From Collinsella aerofaciens (GTDB lineage Bacteria > Actinomycetota > Coriobacteriia > Coriobacteriales > Coriobacteriaceae), in contig NZ_JADNOH010000078.1 in the NCBI RefSeq assembly GCF_015557435.1, forward strand, positions 1 through 41,695: a DNA stretch of 41,695 nucleotides, read 5' to 3'. The notes under the pieces were generated by a model, which saw only the letters and a list, made by a program, of their open reading frames with translations, was not told where the DNA came from and searched no databases. Position numbers and translations under genes: made by a program. Below are positions 1 to 8,067 of this stretch, piece by piece; within the stretch, counting starts at the first letter, position 1, and the number at the start of each line of letters is the position of its first letter.

Positions 1-61
1 GGACTTGCAGCGACGGACCTCAGGACACTCTTACACCACGTCTGCGCGCGCGACCCTCTCA

Positions 62-200
62 GGGAAACGGCATCCCAGAATTTGAGCTCAAAACGGGACA
101 CAGTTTCCAAAACAGGCCCGTTCCGGAAACTGTGTCCCGGAATCGGCGCTCAAACTGGGATGCAGTTTCCGAATCAAGGCTCTACGGGAAACTACGTCCC
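62..200. repeat. Alternating inverted-module array, copy 1
   Basis: Five copies of a ~14-bp module (consensus GGGACGCAGTTTCC or its complement) lie at 62-76, 95-108, 125-138, 157-170 and 186-200. They strictly alternate in orientation and their centres are about 31 bp apart. Adjacent modules form hairpins; the 95-108/125-138 pair is perfectly complementary. Linkers often carry TTTGAGC-like words. A second, longer array of the same module is at 26247-26478. The array lies just downstream of manO on the minus strand. Its function is unknown. Bases 1-61 show nothing recognisable. Confidence 0.8.
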
Positions 201-218
201 AGTTTGAGGGTCCAACGA

Positions 219-617
219 CTAGTTGTCCTTGTGGAAGAGGCTTTTGATGGCGCTGGGGATGCTCTTGGCGCCCTTGGCGGTTACATCGATAAAGTCGGGC
301 GAACGCACGAGCTTATCCTCGTCGACGTACTTGCGGACCGCGCGCAACGTCTCTTTGTCGTCGCGCGTCGAAAACGTAAAGTGACCGTTGTCCTTGGTGA
401 AGATGGCAAAACGCGTGATCTTCTTGGTGCCGCGCAAAACCTCGGCGGCAATATAGTCGACCTCGTCCCACGGGATTTGAATATAATCCTCGGGATTACG
501 CTCGTTGTAATACTCGAACGCCTTATTGCCCACCATCACGTTACCGTGGCTGGTAAGGCCCATAAGGCAGGTTGCCGGCGTTGCCAGATCGACCGTGCTG
601 TTCTGAGATTGCGCCAT
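219..617 (-). CDS. manO: DUF956 / ManO family protein of the mannose PTS operon
   Basis: This 132-residue soluble protein matches the DUF956 (ManO) family, whose members sit at the end of mannose-family PTS operons and are thought to modulate them. The biochemical role is not established. The sequence has the family pattern of a short beta-rich domain with a DY(I)xA-x(5)-GTKKITRFAIF stretch in the middle and FSTRDDKETLR after it. I chose the ATG at 617 because it follows a purine-rich GGAGGGCGAGG stretch; an in-frame start 17 codons upstream lies inside a hairpin and is less likely. It is the last gene of manXYZO. A hairpin at 646-681 between manZ and this gene may lower its expression relative to the transporter. 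Confidence 0.8.
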   Translation of the reverse strand: MAQSQNSTVDLATPATCLMGLTSHGNVMVGNKAFEYYNERNPEDYIQIPWDEVDYIAAEVLRGTKKITRFAIFTKDNGHFTFSTRDDKETLRAVRKYVDEDKLVRSPDFIDVTAKGAKSIPSAIKSLFHKDN

Positions 618-645
618 GCGCGCCTCGCCCTCCAAATAAAACAAT

Positions 646-681
646 CGGACCGCATCCAGTGTACCCACCGGGTGCGGTCCG
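646..681 (-). terminator. Hairpin between manZ and manO (attenuator or partial terminator)
   Basis: CGGACCGCATCC (646-657) pairs with GGGTGCGGTCCG (670-681), allowing one G-U pair. On the minus strand the stem is followed by the T-rich run ATTGTTTTATTT. It sits after the manZ stop and before the manO ribosome site, so it could act as an internal attenuator. Confidence 0.55.
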
Positions 682-737
682 TTTCAATGGCTCAAAAGCC
701 CTTGCCTAGCAATTCTCGGTCTTAAGCCGAAGCGCGC

Positions 738-1658
738 TTACATGAAGCCGCAGACGCGACCGATGATGCCGATGGCGAAGAGAGCCAGGATGATGACGAT
801 CGGGCTGACCTTCTTCTTGAGGAGCTTGCAGACCAGCAGGGTCAGGCACACGGCGGCAAGGCCGGGGATGAGCTGATCGAGGTTAGCCTGAAGCGTGGTG
901 ACCTTCACCTGATCAAGGGCGTTAGCACCGATGGAGTTATACATCGTCAGTGCTTCCTTGACACCCTCAGAACCGGAGGGCAGATTAGCCCAGTCGATAA
1001 AGGCGCCAGCAGACTGCGTGACCTTGGAGACGACCGGGGTGAAGGAGATGGACACCCAGCGCTCGACCAGGGCGCCGATGATGAACATACCCAGGATGGA
1101 AGCGCCCTCGGTGACCTTGCCCATCAGACCGCCGGAGAGGTCCTTGGCGATGGAGGAGCCGACCTTGTAGCCAAACTCCTGCGTGTACCACAGGAAGGCG
1201 TAACGGATGATGTTCCACGCGAAGAAGAACAGCAGCGGACCGGCGATGCTGCCGGACAGGGCCAGGGAAGCGCCCAGAGCGCCCAGAATCGGGCGAAGGG
1301 TGAACCAGAAGGCGGGGTCGCCGACGCCGGCGAGCGGGCCCATCATACCGACCTTGACGCCCTGAATGGCGACGTCGTCAATCGGAGCACCGTTGGCGCG
1401 CTCCTCCTCGAGAGCGAGGGTAACGCCAATGACGGGGGCGGAAACATAAGGGTGGGTGTTATAGAACTCCAGGTGGCGCTTAAGAGCGGCAATCTGGTCA
1501 TCCTTGCTGGTGTAGAGCTTCTTGATCGCAGGGATCATTGCGAAGCACCAGCCGCCGTTCTGCATACGCTCGTAGTTCCACGAGCCCTGAAGGAACTGAT
1601 GACGGAAGCAAACCTTCTTGCGGTCAGCCTTGGTGAGTTGAATCTTGTTCTCTGCCAT
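738..1658 (-). CDS. manZ: PTS mannose/fructose/sorbose family IID component
   Basis: This 306-residue protein is the IID subunit of a mannose-family phosphotransferase system. With IIC it forms the membrane channel that imports sugar while IIAB phosphorylates it. Family marks visible are the N-terminal RHQFLQGSWNYERMQNGG stretch, the central GPLAGVGDPAFW segment, hydrophobic helices at about residues 110-150 and 185-205, and a hydrophobic C-terminal helix ending in GRVCGFM. The ATG at 1658 is preferred because GGAGGGG lies ten bases upstream; the in-frame GTG three codons earlier is almost on top of that ribosome site. It follows manY by 16 bp. The sugar cannot be read from sequence; hexoses such as mannose, glucose or glucosamine are typical. 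Confidence 0.93.
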   Translation of the reverse strand: MAENKIQLTKADRKKVCFRHQFLQGSWNYERMQNGGWCFAMIPAIKKLYTSKDDQIAALKRHLEFYNTHPYVSAPVIGVTLALEEERANGAPIDDVAIQGVKVGMMGPLAGVGDPAFWFTLRPILGALGASLALSGSIAGPLLFFFAWNIIRYAFLWYTQEFGYKVGSSIAKDLSGGLMGKVTEGASILGMFIIGALVERWVSISFTPVVSKVTQSAGAFIDWANLPSGSEGVKEALTMYNSIGANALDQVKVTTLQANLDQLIPGLAAVCLTLLVCKLLKKKVSPIVIILALFAIGIIGRVCGFM

Positions 1659-1674
1659 ATGTATCACTCCCCTC

Positions 1675-2493
1675 CTACTCGTAATCGTTCAGAATGTCGC
1701 CGAGCGGGTCGCCGGAGCCACCGCCCATGCCGCCACCCTGCTTGGCCAGATCCTTAAGGCCAAGGTAGATAAGGGCAAGGGAGATGCCGATGAGGCCAAG
1801 GGCGATCAGCGTGAGCTGAGGGATGGCAGCAAGGACAAAGCCGAGGATGAAGAACGGCCAAGTCTCCTTGGTGGCCATCATGTTGATGACCATGGCGTAA
1901 CCGACGGAAGCGACCATGCCGCCGCCGACAGCCATGCCGCCGGACAGCCAGTCGGGCATAGCGTTAAGCGCGTTGGTAACAGCCTCGGCCGGGATGATGC
2001 ACAGAAGCACTGCCGGGATGGCGATACGAAGGCCCTGCATGAGGATAGCAGCGTACTGCCAGCGCTCGATGCCGGCGAAGTCGCCCTTCTCGGCGCAACC
2101 GTCCATGGCGTGAGCGATAGCGGTAGCCAGGGTACGGCAGATCATGGTCAGGAACAGACCAGCGACCGACAGCGGGACGGCGACGGCGATAGCGGCGGTA
2201 ACGGCCTTGGCCGAATCGGTGGCGCCACCGTTGAGGGCGAGCACCATGATGATCGAAGAAGCGACCGAGGCCAGAGCGGCGTCAGGCGCGACGGCGGCGC
2301 CGACGTTAGCCCAGCCAAGGGCCATCATCTGAAGCGAACCGCCCAGGAGGATGCCCTCCTGAAGGTGACCGGTTACGAGACCGATAAGCGTGCATGCCAC
2401 GAGCGGCTGATGGAACTGGAACTCATCCAGAATGCCTTCCATACCGGCAAGCAACGCGACAATCGCAACAAGCAGAATAGTGATTGCAGACAT
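1675..2493 (-). CDS. manY: PTS mannose/fructose/sorbose family IIC component
   Basis: This 272-residue polytopic membrane protein is the IIC subunit, forming the translocation pathway with IID. It shows the family signature of an N-terminal helix, then GILDEFQFHQPLVACTLIGL, GHLQEGILLGGSLQMMALGWANVGAAVAPDAA and repeated hydrophobic segments, with a glycine-rich C-terminal tail (KQGGGMGGGSGDPLGD). The start has a strong AAGGAGGG site 11 bases upstream. It lies 18 bp after manX and 16 bp before manZ in one operon. The poly-Gly tail is probably a cytoplasmic disordered end. Confidence 0.93.
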   Translation of the reverse strand: MSAITILLVAIVALLAGMEGILDEFQFHQPLVACTLIGLVTGHLQEGILLGGSLQMMALGWANVGAAVAPDAALASVASSIIMVLALNGGATDSAKAVTAAIAVAVPLSVAGLFLTMICRTLATAIAHAMDGCAEKGDFAGIERWQYAAILMQGLRIAIPAVLLCIIPAEAVTNALNAMPDWLSGGMAVGGGMVASVGYAMVINMMATKETWPFFILGFVLAAIPQLTLIALGLIGISLALIYLGLKDLAKQGGGMGGGSGDPLGDILNDYE

Positions 2494-2511
2494 GTATCGG
2501 ACCCTCCTTTA

Positions 2512-3501
2512 CTATGCTTGAGCGGCCAGTTCGGCCTTAGCTTTCTTCAACATGGCGTCGAGATCCTCGGAGGAATCCGAAGGAACCTTGCGGACCTCGA
2601 ACTTGACGCCCTTGGCCTTGAGAGCCTCGAGAGTCTTAACGTCGTCATCGCTCATGGCGACGGCGTTGGTGACGACGACCTTGCCCTTGGAGTGAGCCAT
2701 GGAACCGATGTTGGCTTCCTTGATGTCGACGCCGGCCTCGATGGCCTTGAGCAGATCCTGCGGGTTCTCGAAGAGCAGCATGGCCTTGGTGTCACCAAAG
2801 CGCGTGTCCTTGACGACCTCGGCCATCTTCTTGATGGGCACGACGTTGGCATGGACTCCCGGAGGGGCAGCCTGCTCGATCATGGTCTTGCGGAGCTCGT
2901 CGTGAGCAACGCCGTCGGAAACCACGATGATGCGGTTGGGGTTGATCTGCTTGGTCCAAGTGGTGGCCACCTGACCATGAAGCAGACGGGTGTCGATACG
3001 GACGTGGGCGATCTTGATGTGCCCGTCGCCGATGACCGTTCCCGGAGGGATGGCGCCTGCAGGAGCAGCGGCGGCCGCAGCCGGCTTCTTCTCCTCGGGC
3101 TCCAGAGACTCGGGCTTGACGCGCACGCCAGCCTTAGCCTCAGTCACGAGATGTTTTGCGATCGCATGTGCAGTGTTCTTTGCGTCAAAGCGCTGCGAAT
3201 ATGCCTCGATGAGCATAGGCAGGTTGACACCGGTGACGATAGCCCAGGAATCGTGGCCCTCGATGAGCCCGCTGATCTGGTTGAACGGCGTGCCGCCCCA
3301 CAGATCAACGAGGAAGAGCACCTGCTCCTGGTCCTCGAAGGAAGCGACTGCTTCCTCGACCTTGGCACGGAAGTCGTCGGGGCCCATGCTCGGCTCGAGC
3401 GAGACCACGGCTACAGACGGCTGATCGCCAAAGACCATCGAGCCCGTCTGCTTGATTCCAGCTGCCAAGTCCCCATGGCTAGCAAGAACAATACTTACCA
3501 T
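2512..3501 (-). CDS. manX: PTS mannose family IIAB fused component
   Basis: This 329-residue cytoplasmic protein carries the two phosphotransfer domains of the transporter. The IIA domain (about 1-125) has the phosphorylatable His9 in VLASHGDLA and the LVDLWGGTPFN motif. An Ala/Pro/Glu-rich linker (about 130-155) leads to the IIB domain (about 160-329) with its phosphorylatable His175 in RIDTRLLHGQVATTW. Phosphate passes from HPr to His9, to His175, then to the sugar. The ATG at 3501 has GGAGG seven bases upstream. It is the first gene of the manXYZO operon; its promoter should lie in the AT-rich stretch at 3502-3847. Confidence 0.95.
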   Translation of the reverse strand: MVSIVLASHGDLAAGIKQTGSMVFGDQPSVAVVSLEPSMGPDDFRAKVEEAVASFEDQEQVLFLVDLWGGTPFNQISGLIEGHDSWAIVTGVNLPMLIEAYSQRFDAKNTAHAIAKHLVTEAKAGVRVKPESLEPEEKKPAAAAAAPAGAIPPGTVIGDGHIKIAHVRIDTRLLHGQVATTWTKQINPNRIIVVSDGVAHDELRKTMIEQAAPPGVHANVVPIKKMAEVVKDTRFGDTKAMLLFENPQDLLKAIEAGVDIKEANIGSMAHSKGKVVVTNAVAMSDDDVKTLEALKAKGVKFEVRKVPSDSSEDLDAMLKKAKAELAAQA

Positions 3502-3847
3502 CACATAACCTCCTTTTTGTCTACGTATTTCCTACACGACAATAATGGAGTATACCTGTTCGCCTTGTGGATTTATAGCTAAATTCGCAAAAGGTTGGAT
3601 TATTTGTTTAAACGTCAAGGTTTGTTACAAGTTGATTACATTGCTGATTTTTGGCTTATTACCTGCTAAATCGTAGCTTAAGCGACCCGATATTTTGACA
3701 TATACAGGCGCACTGTTCATTAATACCGACTATAACTAGATGAAAAGGTGCTCAATGCGGCGCAATTCTGTTTAAACAGGCTGAACTTGACTGCTAATGA
3801 CAAATATGCTCTGAAAATCTAGCCAAACTGAACAATAGCGACAAAAA
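3502..3847. other. AT-rich intergenic region upstream of manX
   Basis: About 345 bp of visibly AT-rich DNA without a convincing gene separates manX from hypA. It should hold the promoter and regulatory sites of the PTS operon, which reads leftwards. A perfect 12-bp palindrome CTGTTTAAACAG lies at 3768-3779, and a related TTGTTTAAACG occurs near 3605-3615. A TATACT hexamer on the minus strand near 3550-3560 is a possible -10 box, but I find no matching -35. I see no -24/-12 sigma-54 promoter. Confidence 0.4.
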
Positions 3848-3914
3848 AGTTGCGGTGGAATAGTTCCTGATTGGGGGCCATGGGGCCGATTTTAGGAACT
3901 GTTTCACCGCAACT
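3848..3914 (-). terminator. hypA terminator made from a recurrent hairpin repeat
   Basis: Arms at 3848-3870 and 3892-3914 match at 20 of 23 positions; the outer ten bases AGTTGCGGTG are perfect. Read on the minus strand, the stem ends in AACTTTTTTGT, a good intrinsic terminator just after the hypA stop. The same outer sequence forms the hairpin at 41478-41544, so this is a dispersed repeat family. Confidence 0.75.
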
Positions 3915-3923
3915 GATGAGGGG

Positions 3924-4361
3924 CTAGGCGATGTGGAGGGGGTTGGCGGCGTCAACGGCATCGGGGGTATCGGCGGATGCAGCGAGGCCGTCGGGGTCGG
4001 CGTCCGCGGGCTCCTCGTCGGGAGTCTCGATCTGCTTGATCATGACCTCTTGGCCCTGCAGCAGATAGGTCTCGCCGCTGCCGCAATGGGGACAGGTCTT
4101 GCCGTGCTCGACCGTGCCGTAGTCGCGGCCGCACGCCTCGCAGTGCGTCACGGCCTCGACAGGTTCTACGATAAGCTCCGCCCCCTCAGTGATGGGCTTT
4201 TTATCTGCCGCCCAACGCCAAGCATCGAGCAGCAGGTCGGGAACGACGCCCGAGACCTCGCCCAGCAGCAACGTCACGCTCGAGACGCGACCCACGCCAT
4301 TGGCGCGCGCCACATTCTCAACATCGCGAATGATGTGATAGACGATTCCTAATTCATGCAA
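3924..4361 (-). CDS. hypA: Hydrogenase maturation nickel metallochaperone HypA
   Basis: HypA delivers nickel, usually with HypB, to the large subunit of [NiFe] hydrogenase. The proposed TTG start at 4361 gives the N-terminus Met-His2-Glu3 (MHELGIVYHI), which the family needs because His2 binds Ni. A GTG three codons upstream is possible but would displace His2; AGGTG lies six bases before the TTG. The zinc site is Cys74-x2-Cys77 and Cys90-x2-Cys93. At 145 residues it is longer than the usual ~115, with an acidic, Asp/Ala-rich C-terminal tail from about residue 112. It starts 13 bp after the oxidoreductase stop, so the two are probably co-transcribed. It is about 31 kb from the other hyp genes. 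Confidence 0.93.
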   Translation of the reverse strand: MHELGIVYHIIRDVENVARANGVGRVSSVTLLLGEVSGVVPDLLLDAWRWAADKKPITEGAELIVEPVEAVTHCEACGRDYGTVEHGKTCPHCGSGETYLLQGQEVMIKQIETPDEEPADADPDGLAASADTPDAVDAANPLHIA

Positions 4362-4374
4362 GGCGGGCACCTAA

Positions 4375-7152
4375 CTACTTTCGACCAAATTTAATTTTGA
4401 TCGCACGCTTGAGGACGTACTTGCCCAGGCTGGGGAGCTTTTGCTCGTATTTGACCATGGTGGAGCACTCGGGGCGATCGCGATCGAGGTGGATGGCATC
4501 GAAGGCGCACTTGGTAGTGCACAGGCCGCAGCCGATACACTTGTTGGGATCGACGATCGAGGCGCCGCAGCCCAGGCAGCGGGCGGTCTCGGTGCGCACC
4601 TGCTCCTCGGTAAAGGTCTCGACGTACTCGCTAAACGGCGCAGTCTTCTCGCGCTCACGGTCGACGTGGGCAACCTCGCGGCTCGCGTTGTCATAGCTCT
4701 CAATCACGACATCGTCGCGGTCGAGCGCGGTGTAGCGGCGCTGGTTGCGGCCGATGGTGAGCGTGGAGCCCGGCTGCACAAAGCGATGGATGGACACGGC
4801 GGCCTCGTGACCAGCGGCGATGGCGTCGATAGCAAAGCTCGGACCGGTGTAGACGTCGCCGCCCACAAAAACATCGGGCTCGGTGGTCTGGTAGGTCTGG
4901 GGATCGGCAAGAGCGCCCTGACCGCGGCCAAGCTCCACCTTGGAGCCAGCCAGCAGGTCGCCCCACACGATGGACTGACCGATCGACATGACGACACGAT
5001 CGGCATCCACACGACGCAGGTCGTTCTCGTCGTACTCAGGCGCAAAACGGCCCTCATCGTCCATGACACGCGTGCAGCGCTTAAAGGTAACGCCGCACAC
5101 ACGACCGGCCTCATCCAGATGGACCTCCTTGGGGCCCCAGCCGCAGCTGATGTGCGCGCCGTCCTCGATGGCCTCGCGACGCTCCTCCTCGCTGGCGGGC
5201 ATCTGGGCCTCGCTCTCCAGGCAGAACATCTCAACATGCTCGGAACCCAGGCGGCAGGCGTTGCGGGCCACGTCGATAGCCACGTTGCCGCCGCCCACCA
5301 CGATGGTGCGACCGGGCAGCGCGTCAATCTTGCCGCTGTTGACCTCGCGCAAAAAGTCGACGGCCACAGTCACGTCCTCGGCATCCTCGCCCGGAATACC
5401 GGCAAGGCGGCCGCCCTGACAGCCAATAGCCACGTAGAAGGCCTTAAAGCCCTGCGCGCGCAGCTCGTCGAGCGTCACATCGCGGCCGACCTCCACGCCG
5501 TAGCGGAACTCGGCGCCCATCAGGCGGATGACCTCGACCTCGGCCTCAATGACATCCTTCTGCAGCTTAAAGCTGGGGATGCCGTAGGTGAGCATGCCGC
5601 CCGGGCGCTCGTTCTTCTCGAACACGACGGGCTTGTAGCCCTTCTCGGCCAGATAAAAGGCGCAGGACAGGCCGGCCGGACCGGCACCGATGATTGCGAT
5701 CTTCTGGTCGAAGCCGCCGGCGCGCGTCGGCGTCACCACAGGCGGGACATAACGGGTCGCGGCATCCAGGTCGCGCTGGGCGATAAACTTCTTGACCTCG
5801 TCGATAGCCACGGCGGCGTCCACGCGACCGCGAGTGCAGGCGTCCTCGCAGCGGCGGTTGCACACGCGGCCGCAGATAGCAGGCAGCGGGTTCTCGCGCT
5901 TGATGAGCGCCAGGGCCTCGTCGTAGCGACCCTGAGCCGCGAGCTTCAAATAGCCCTGAACGGCGACATGCGCGGGGCAGGCCGTCTTGCAGGGTGCGGT
6001 GCCGGATTCGTGCGTCTCGATACGGTTGTCGTTGCGATAGTTAGGCGACCACTTGGTGTGGTCCCACTTGGTGGCGTCGGGCAGCTCCTGGCGCGGATAC
6101 TCGGGCACGTGGCCGCCGGCCTTTTTGCTGCAGAGCTTCTGGCCCAGCTTGGCGGCGCCGGCAGGGCACACCTCAACGCAGCGACCGCAGGCCACGCACT
6201 TGTCCTTCTCGACCTTGGCGACATAGGCCGAACGCGATAGGTTGGGCGTGTTGAACAGCTGCGAGGTACGCAGGGCGTAGCACACGTTGACGTTGCAGTT
6301 GCAGATGGCGAAGATTTTGTTCTCGCCGTCGATGTTCGTGATCTGGTGCACAAAGCCGTTGTCCTCGGCCTGGCGCAGGATGTCGTAGACCTCGTCGCGG
6401 GTCACGTAATGGCCGCGGTCGGTCTCGACCACGTAATCGGCCATATCGCCCACGGCGATGCACCAGTCGGCCGGATCGTCGGCGCAACCCTCACCCATCA
6501 CACGACGGCTCGCGCGGCAGCTGCAGGTGCTGGCGGCATACTTGCCCTCGTATTTGTCGAGCCAATGCTCGATATGCTCAATGGGCACCGAGGTGCTCGT
6601 GGCGTCAATGGCCTTCTCGACCGGAATGACGTGCATGCCGATGCCCGCGCCTCCGGGCGGCACCATCGGCGTGGCCTTGGACAGCGGGCCCTTGGACGCC
6701 TGCTCAAAGAACTTGGCATAGACCGGGTGCTCCTCGAGCTGGCTCACGCGCATGTTGAGGAACTCGGCAGAACCCGGCACCAGCATGGGCAGCACCCACT
6801 GCTTGGCACGCTCGGGGTTTTCCCAGTTGTACTCGAGCAGGCCCGTGTAGCTCATATCGTCGAGCATCTTCTCGATATCGGCTTCGGGCATGCCGGTGAG
6901 CTTGACCATCTCGGGCAGCGTATAGGGACGGCGCATCTTCATCTTGCAGAGCACTTCGGCCTGCTCGTCAGTCGCGGCCTCGGCAAACGACCAGTACTCG
7001 TAGCCCAGCAGCTCATCGCGATGCAGCAGACGGTTGGTGCAGTGCTCGCACAGCTTGACGATGGCCTCGCGCGGATGCTCCGGCAGCGGCGGCACGAACT
7101 CCGAACCGATGTCGGGCTCGGTGTAGCTAATCCCCGGTCCGTTGAGAATCAT
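4375..7152 (-). CDS. Multi-cluster Fe-S / FAD / NAD(P) oxidoreductase (GltD-like)
   Basis: This 925-residue cytoplasmic redox protein is built from several modules. An N-terminal part with a winged-helix-like segment (about 60-110) is followed by Cys210-x-Cys212-Arg, Cys223, Cys231 and a CNCNVNVC motif near 284-291. A [4Fe-4S] motif CVACGRCVEVCP lies at 319-330. A GltD/DPYD-type N-terminal Fe-S domain (about 388-440) precedes an FAD fold with GAGPAG at 489-494 and an NAD(P) fold with VVGGGNVAIDVA. C-terminal clusters use Cys859, 862, 872, 875, 878 and 882. The family transfers electrons between NAD(P)H, flavin and Fe-S carriers; substrate and partner are unknown. The ATG at 7152 follows AGAAGGGA. 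It is divergent from the TetR gene and lies upstream of hypA. Confidence 0.8.
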   Translation of the reverse strand: MILNGPGISYTEPDIGSEFVPPLPEHPREAIVKLCEHCTNRLLHRDELLGYEYWSFAEAATDEQAEVLCKMKMRRPYTLPEMVKLTGMPEADIEKMLDDMSYTGLLEYNWENPERAKQWVLPMLVPGSAEFLNMRVSQLEEHPVYAKFFEQASKGPLSKATPMVPPGGAGIGMHVIPVEKAIDATSTSVPIEHIEHWLDKYEGKYAASTCSCRASRRVMGEGCADDPADWCIAVGDMADYVVETDRGHYVTRDEVYDILRQAEDNGFVHQITNIDGENKIFAICNCNVNVCYALRTSQLFNTPNLSRSAYVAKVEKDKCVACGRCVEVCPAGAAKLGQKLCSKKAGGHVPEYPRQELPDATKWDHTKWSPNYRNDNRIETHESGTAPCKTACPAHVAVQGYLKLAAQGRYDEALALIKRENPLPAICGRVCNRRCEDACTRGRVDAAVAIDEVKKFIAQRDLDAATRYVPPVVTPTRAGGFDQKIAIIGAGPAGLSCAFYLAEKGYKPVVFEKNERPGGMLTYGIPSFKLQKDVIEAEVEVIRLMGAEFRYGVEVGRDVTLDELRAQGFKAFYVAIGCQGGRLAGIPGEDAEDVTVAVDFLREVNSGKIDALPGRTIVVGGGNVAIDVARNACRLGSEHVEMFCLESEAQMPASEEERREAIEDGAHISCGWGPKEVHLDEAGRVCGVTFKRCTRVMDDEGRFAPEYDENDLRRVDADRVVMSIGQSIVWGDLLAGSKVELGRGQGALADPQTYQTTEPDVFVGGDVYTGPSFAIDAIAAGHEAAVSIHRFVQPGSTLTIGRNQRRYTALDRDDVVIESYDNASREVAHVDREREKTAPFSEYVETFTEEQVRTETARCLGCGASIVDPNKCIGCGLCTTKCAFDAIHLDRDRPECSTMVKYEQKLPSLGKYVLKRAIKIKFGRK

Positions 7153-7245
7153 GGTTGTCCCTTCTCTTGCCACAGCCCGACGAGACCGCGGCACCCCTCT
7201 TTTTTGCAGGCCGGGCATGCCCCCATGCCGTTCACCCGCCATTAG

Positions 7246-7283
7246 TTGACATTGTGTCAAAAATAGTATTGACGAACCGTCAA
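7246..7283. promoter_or_regulatory. Twin palindromic operators between oxidoreductase and TetR genes
   Basis: Two 15-bp palindromes with the same TTGAC(n5)GTCAA frame, TTGACATTGTGTCAA (7246-7260) and TTGACGAACCGTCAA (7269-7283), lie 23 bp apart centre to centre. On the minus strand a TACTAT -10-like hexamer (7263-7268) sits between them, facing the oxidoreductase. A weaker relative may lie near 7296-7314. The position and symmetry fit binding by the adjacent TetR-family regulator; this is inferred. Confidence 0.65.
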
Positions 7284-7341
7284 CAATATTCAAGACTGTT
7301 AGGCGAACGGTCAGGCAAAAGAGGATGAAAGGCGGCAAAAC

Positions 7342-8004
7342 ATGGGCAACAACACAGCAGATACCTCTGTGGTCGATGCCGTTCCCGCATCCGATAGCGC
7401 GGCAAAGCGCCTGACGGGCGACGAACGCCGTCGCGAGATCCTCGATGCCGTGCGCACCGTAAGCTCCGAGCTGGGCGTGTCCCACCTATCGGTATCGGCC
7501 GTGACCAAGCGAGCCGGCTGCACGCGTTCATTGTTCTACCACTACTTTGCCGATATGGACGCCGCCGTCACCGCCGTCATGGACGAGGCAATCGACGGTT
7601 TTATCTCCGAGCTCGAGCAGTGGAATGCCAACCGCATCGTCGGTGATATCGAGGGCGCACTCGACACCGTCGCCCCGCTCTTTAAGCGCCTGGTCGCCAG
7701 CGGCCACGAGCTGCCGAGTACGCTCACCTCAAGCAGCGGCGCGCTCTACGGCGGCTTTTTGCACAACGTGGTCCAGCGTGTGGCGCAGTATATCTGCGAC
7801 ACCACCGTGGTGGACTTTGTCGCCCATCATGAGCTACGCATCGACCATGTCTACGAGACGTTCTACACCCTCATCATGGGGTTGTTGATGTATATCCGCA
7901 CGCATCCCGATGTGCCCGACGAGACGGTCAAGGAAATCATCGCCTCGACACTCCACATCGAGGGCTATACCGCCAAGTATCCGGAGCGCAAGCCCCAGAA
8001 CTGA
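7342..8004 (+). CDS. TetR/AcrR family transcriptional regulator
   Basis: This 220-residue protein has an N-terminal helix-turn-helix domain (about 30-80) with the TetR pattern RREILDAVRTVSSELGVSHLSVSAVTKRAGCTRSLFYHYF, shown here as GVSHLSVSAVTKRAGC and SLFYHYF, and an all-helical ligand domain after it. Such regulators are usually repressors relieved by a small molecule. It is divergent from the Fe-S/FAD oxidoreductase and lies 63 bp upstream of the membrane-protein gene. The twin palindromes before it make autoregulation and control of the oxidoreductase likely. The inducer is unknown. Confidence 0.88.
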   Translation: MGNNTADTSVVDAVPASDSAAKRLTGDERRREILDAVRTVSSELGVSHLSVSAVTKRAGCTRSLFYHYFADMDAAVTAVMDEAIDGFISELEQWNANRIVGDIEGALDTVAPLFKRLVASGHELPSTLTSSSGALYGGFLHNVVQRVAQYICDTTVVDFVAHHELRIDHVYETFYTLIMGLLMYIRTHPDVPDETVKEIIASTLHIEGYTAKYPERKPQN

Positions 8005-8067
8005 CGACATTTGGCCAAACTGCCCGCGATCAGAAGAGGGGCCGCGGGCGTGTGAAAGGAGAGCAGC

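Noticed and set aside
62-200. CRISPR array
   Set aside because: Modules alternate in orientation, are only 14 bp and diverge; spacers are related to each other and no cas gene is present.
1645-3582. Long plus-strand frame opposite the PTS genes
   Set aside because: A mirror of GC-rich codons of manX and manY; no ribosome site and low-complexity composition. The same holds for long opposite frames at 4441-6240, 13625-15868, 19290-21419, 21986-24112 and 24427-25977.
3502-3847. Sigma-54 promoter with LevR-type control of the mannose PTS
   Set aside because: No GG-N10-GC -24/-12 pair found and no LevR/ManR-type regulator in the window.
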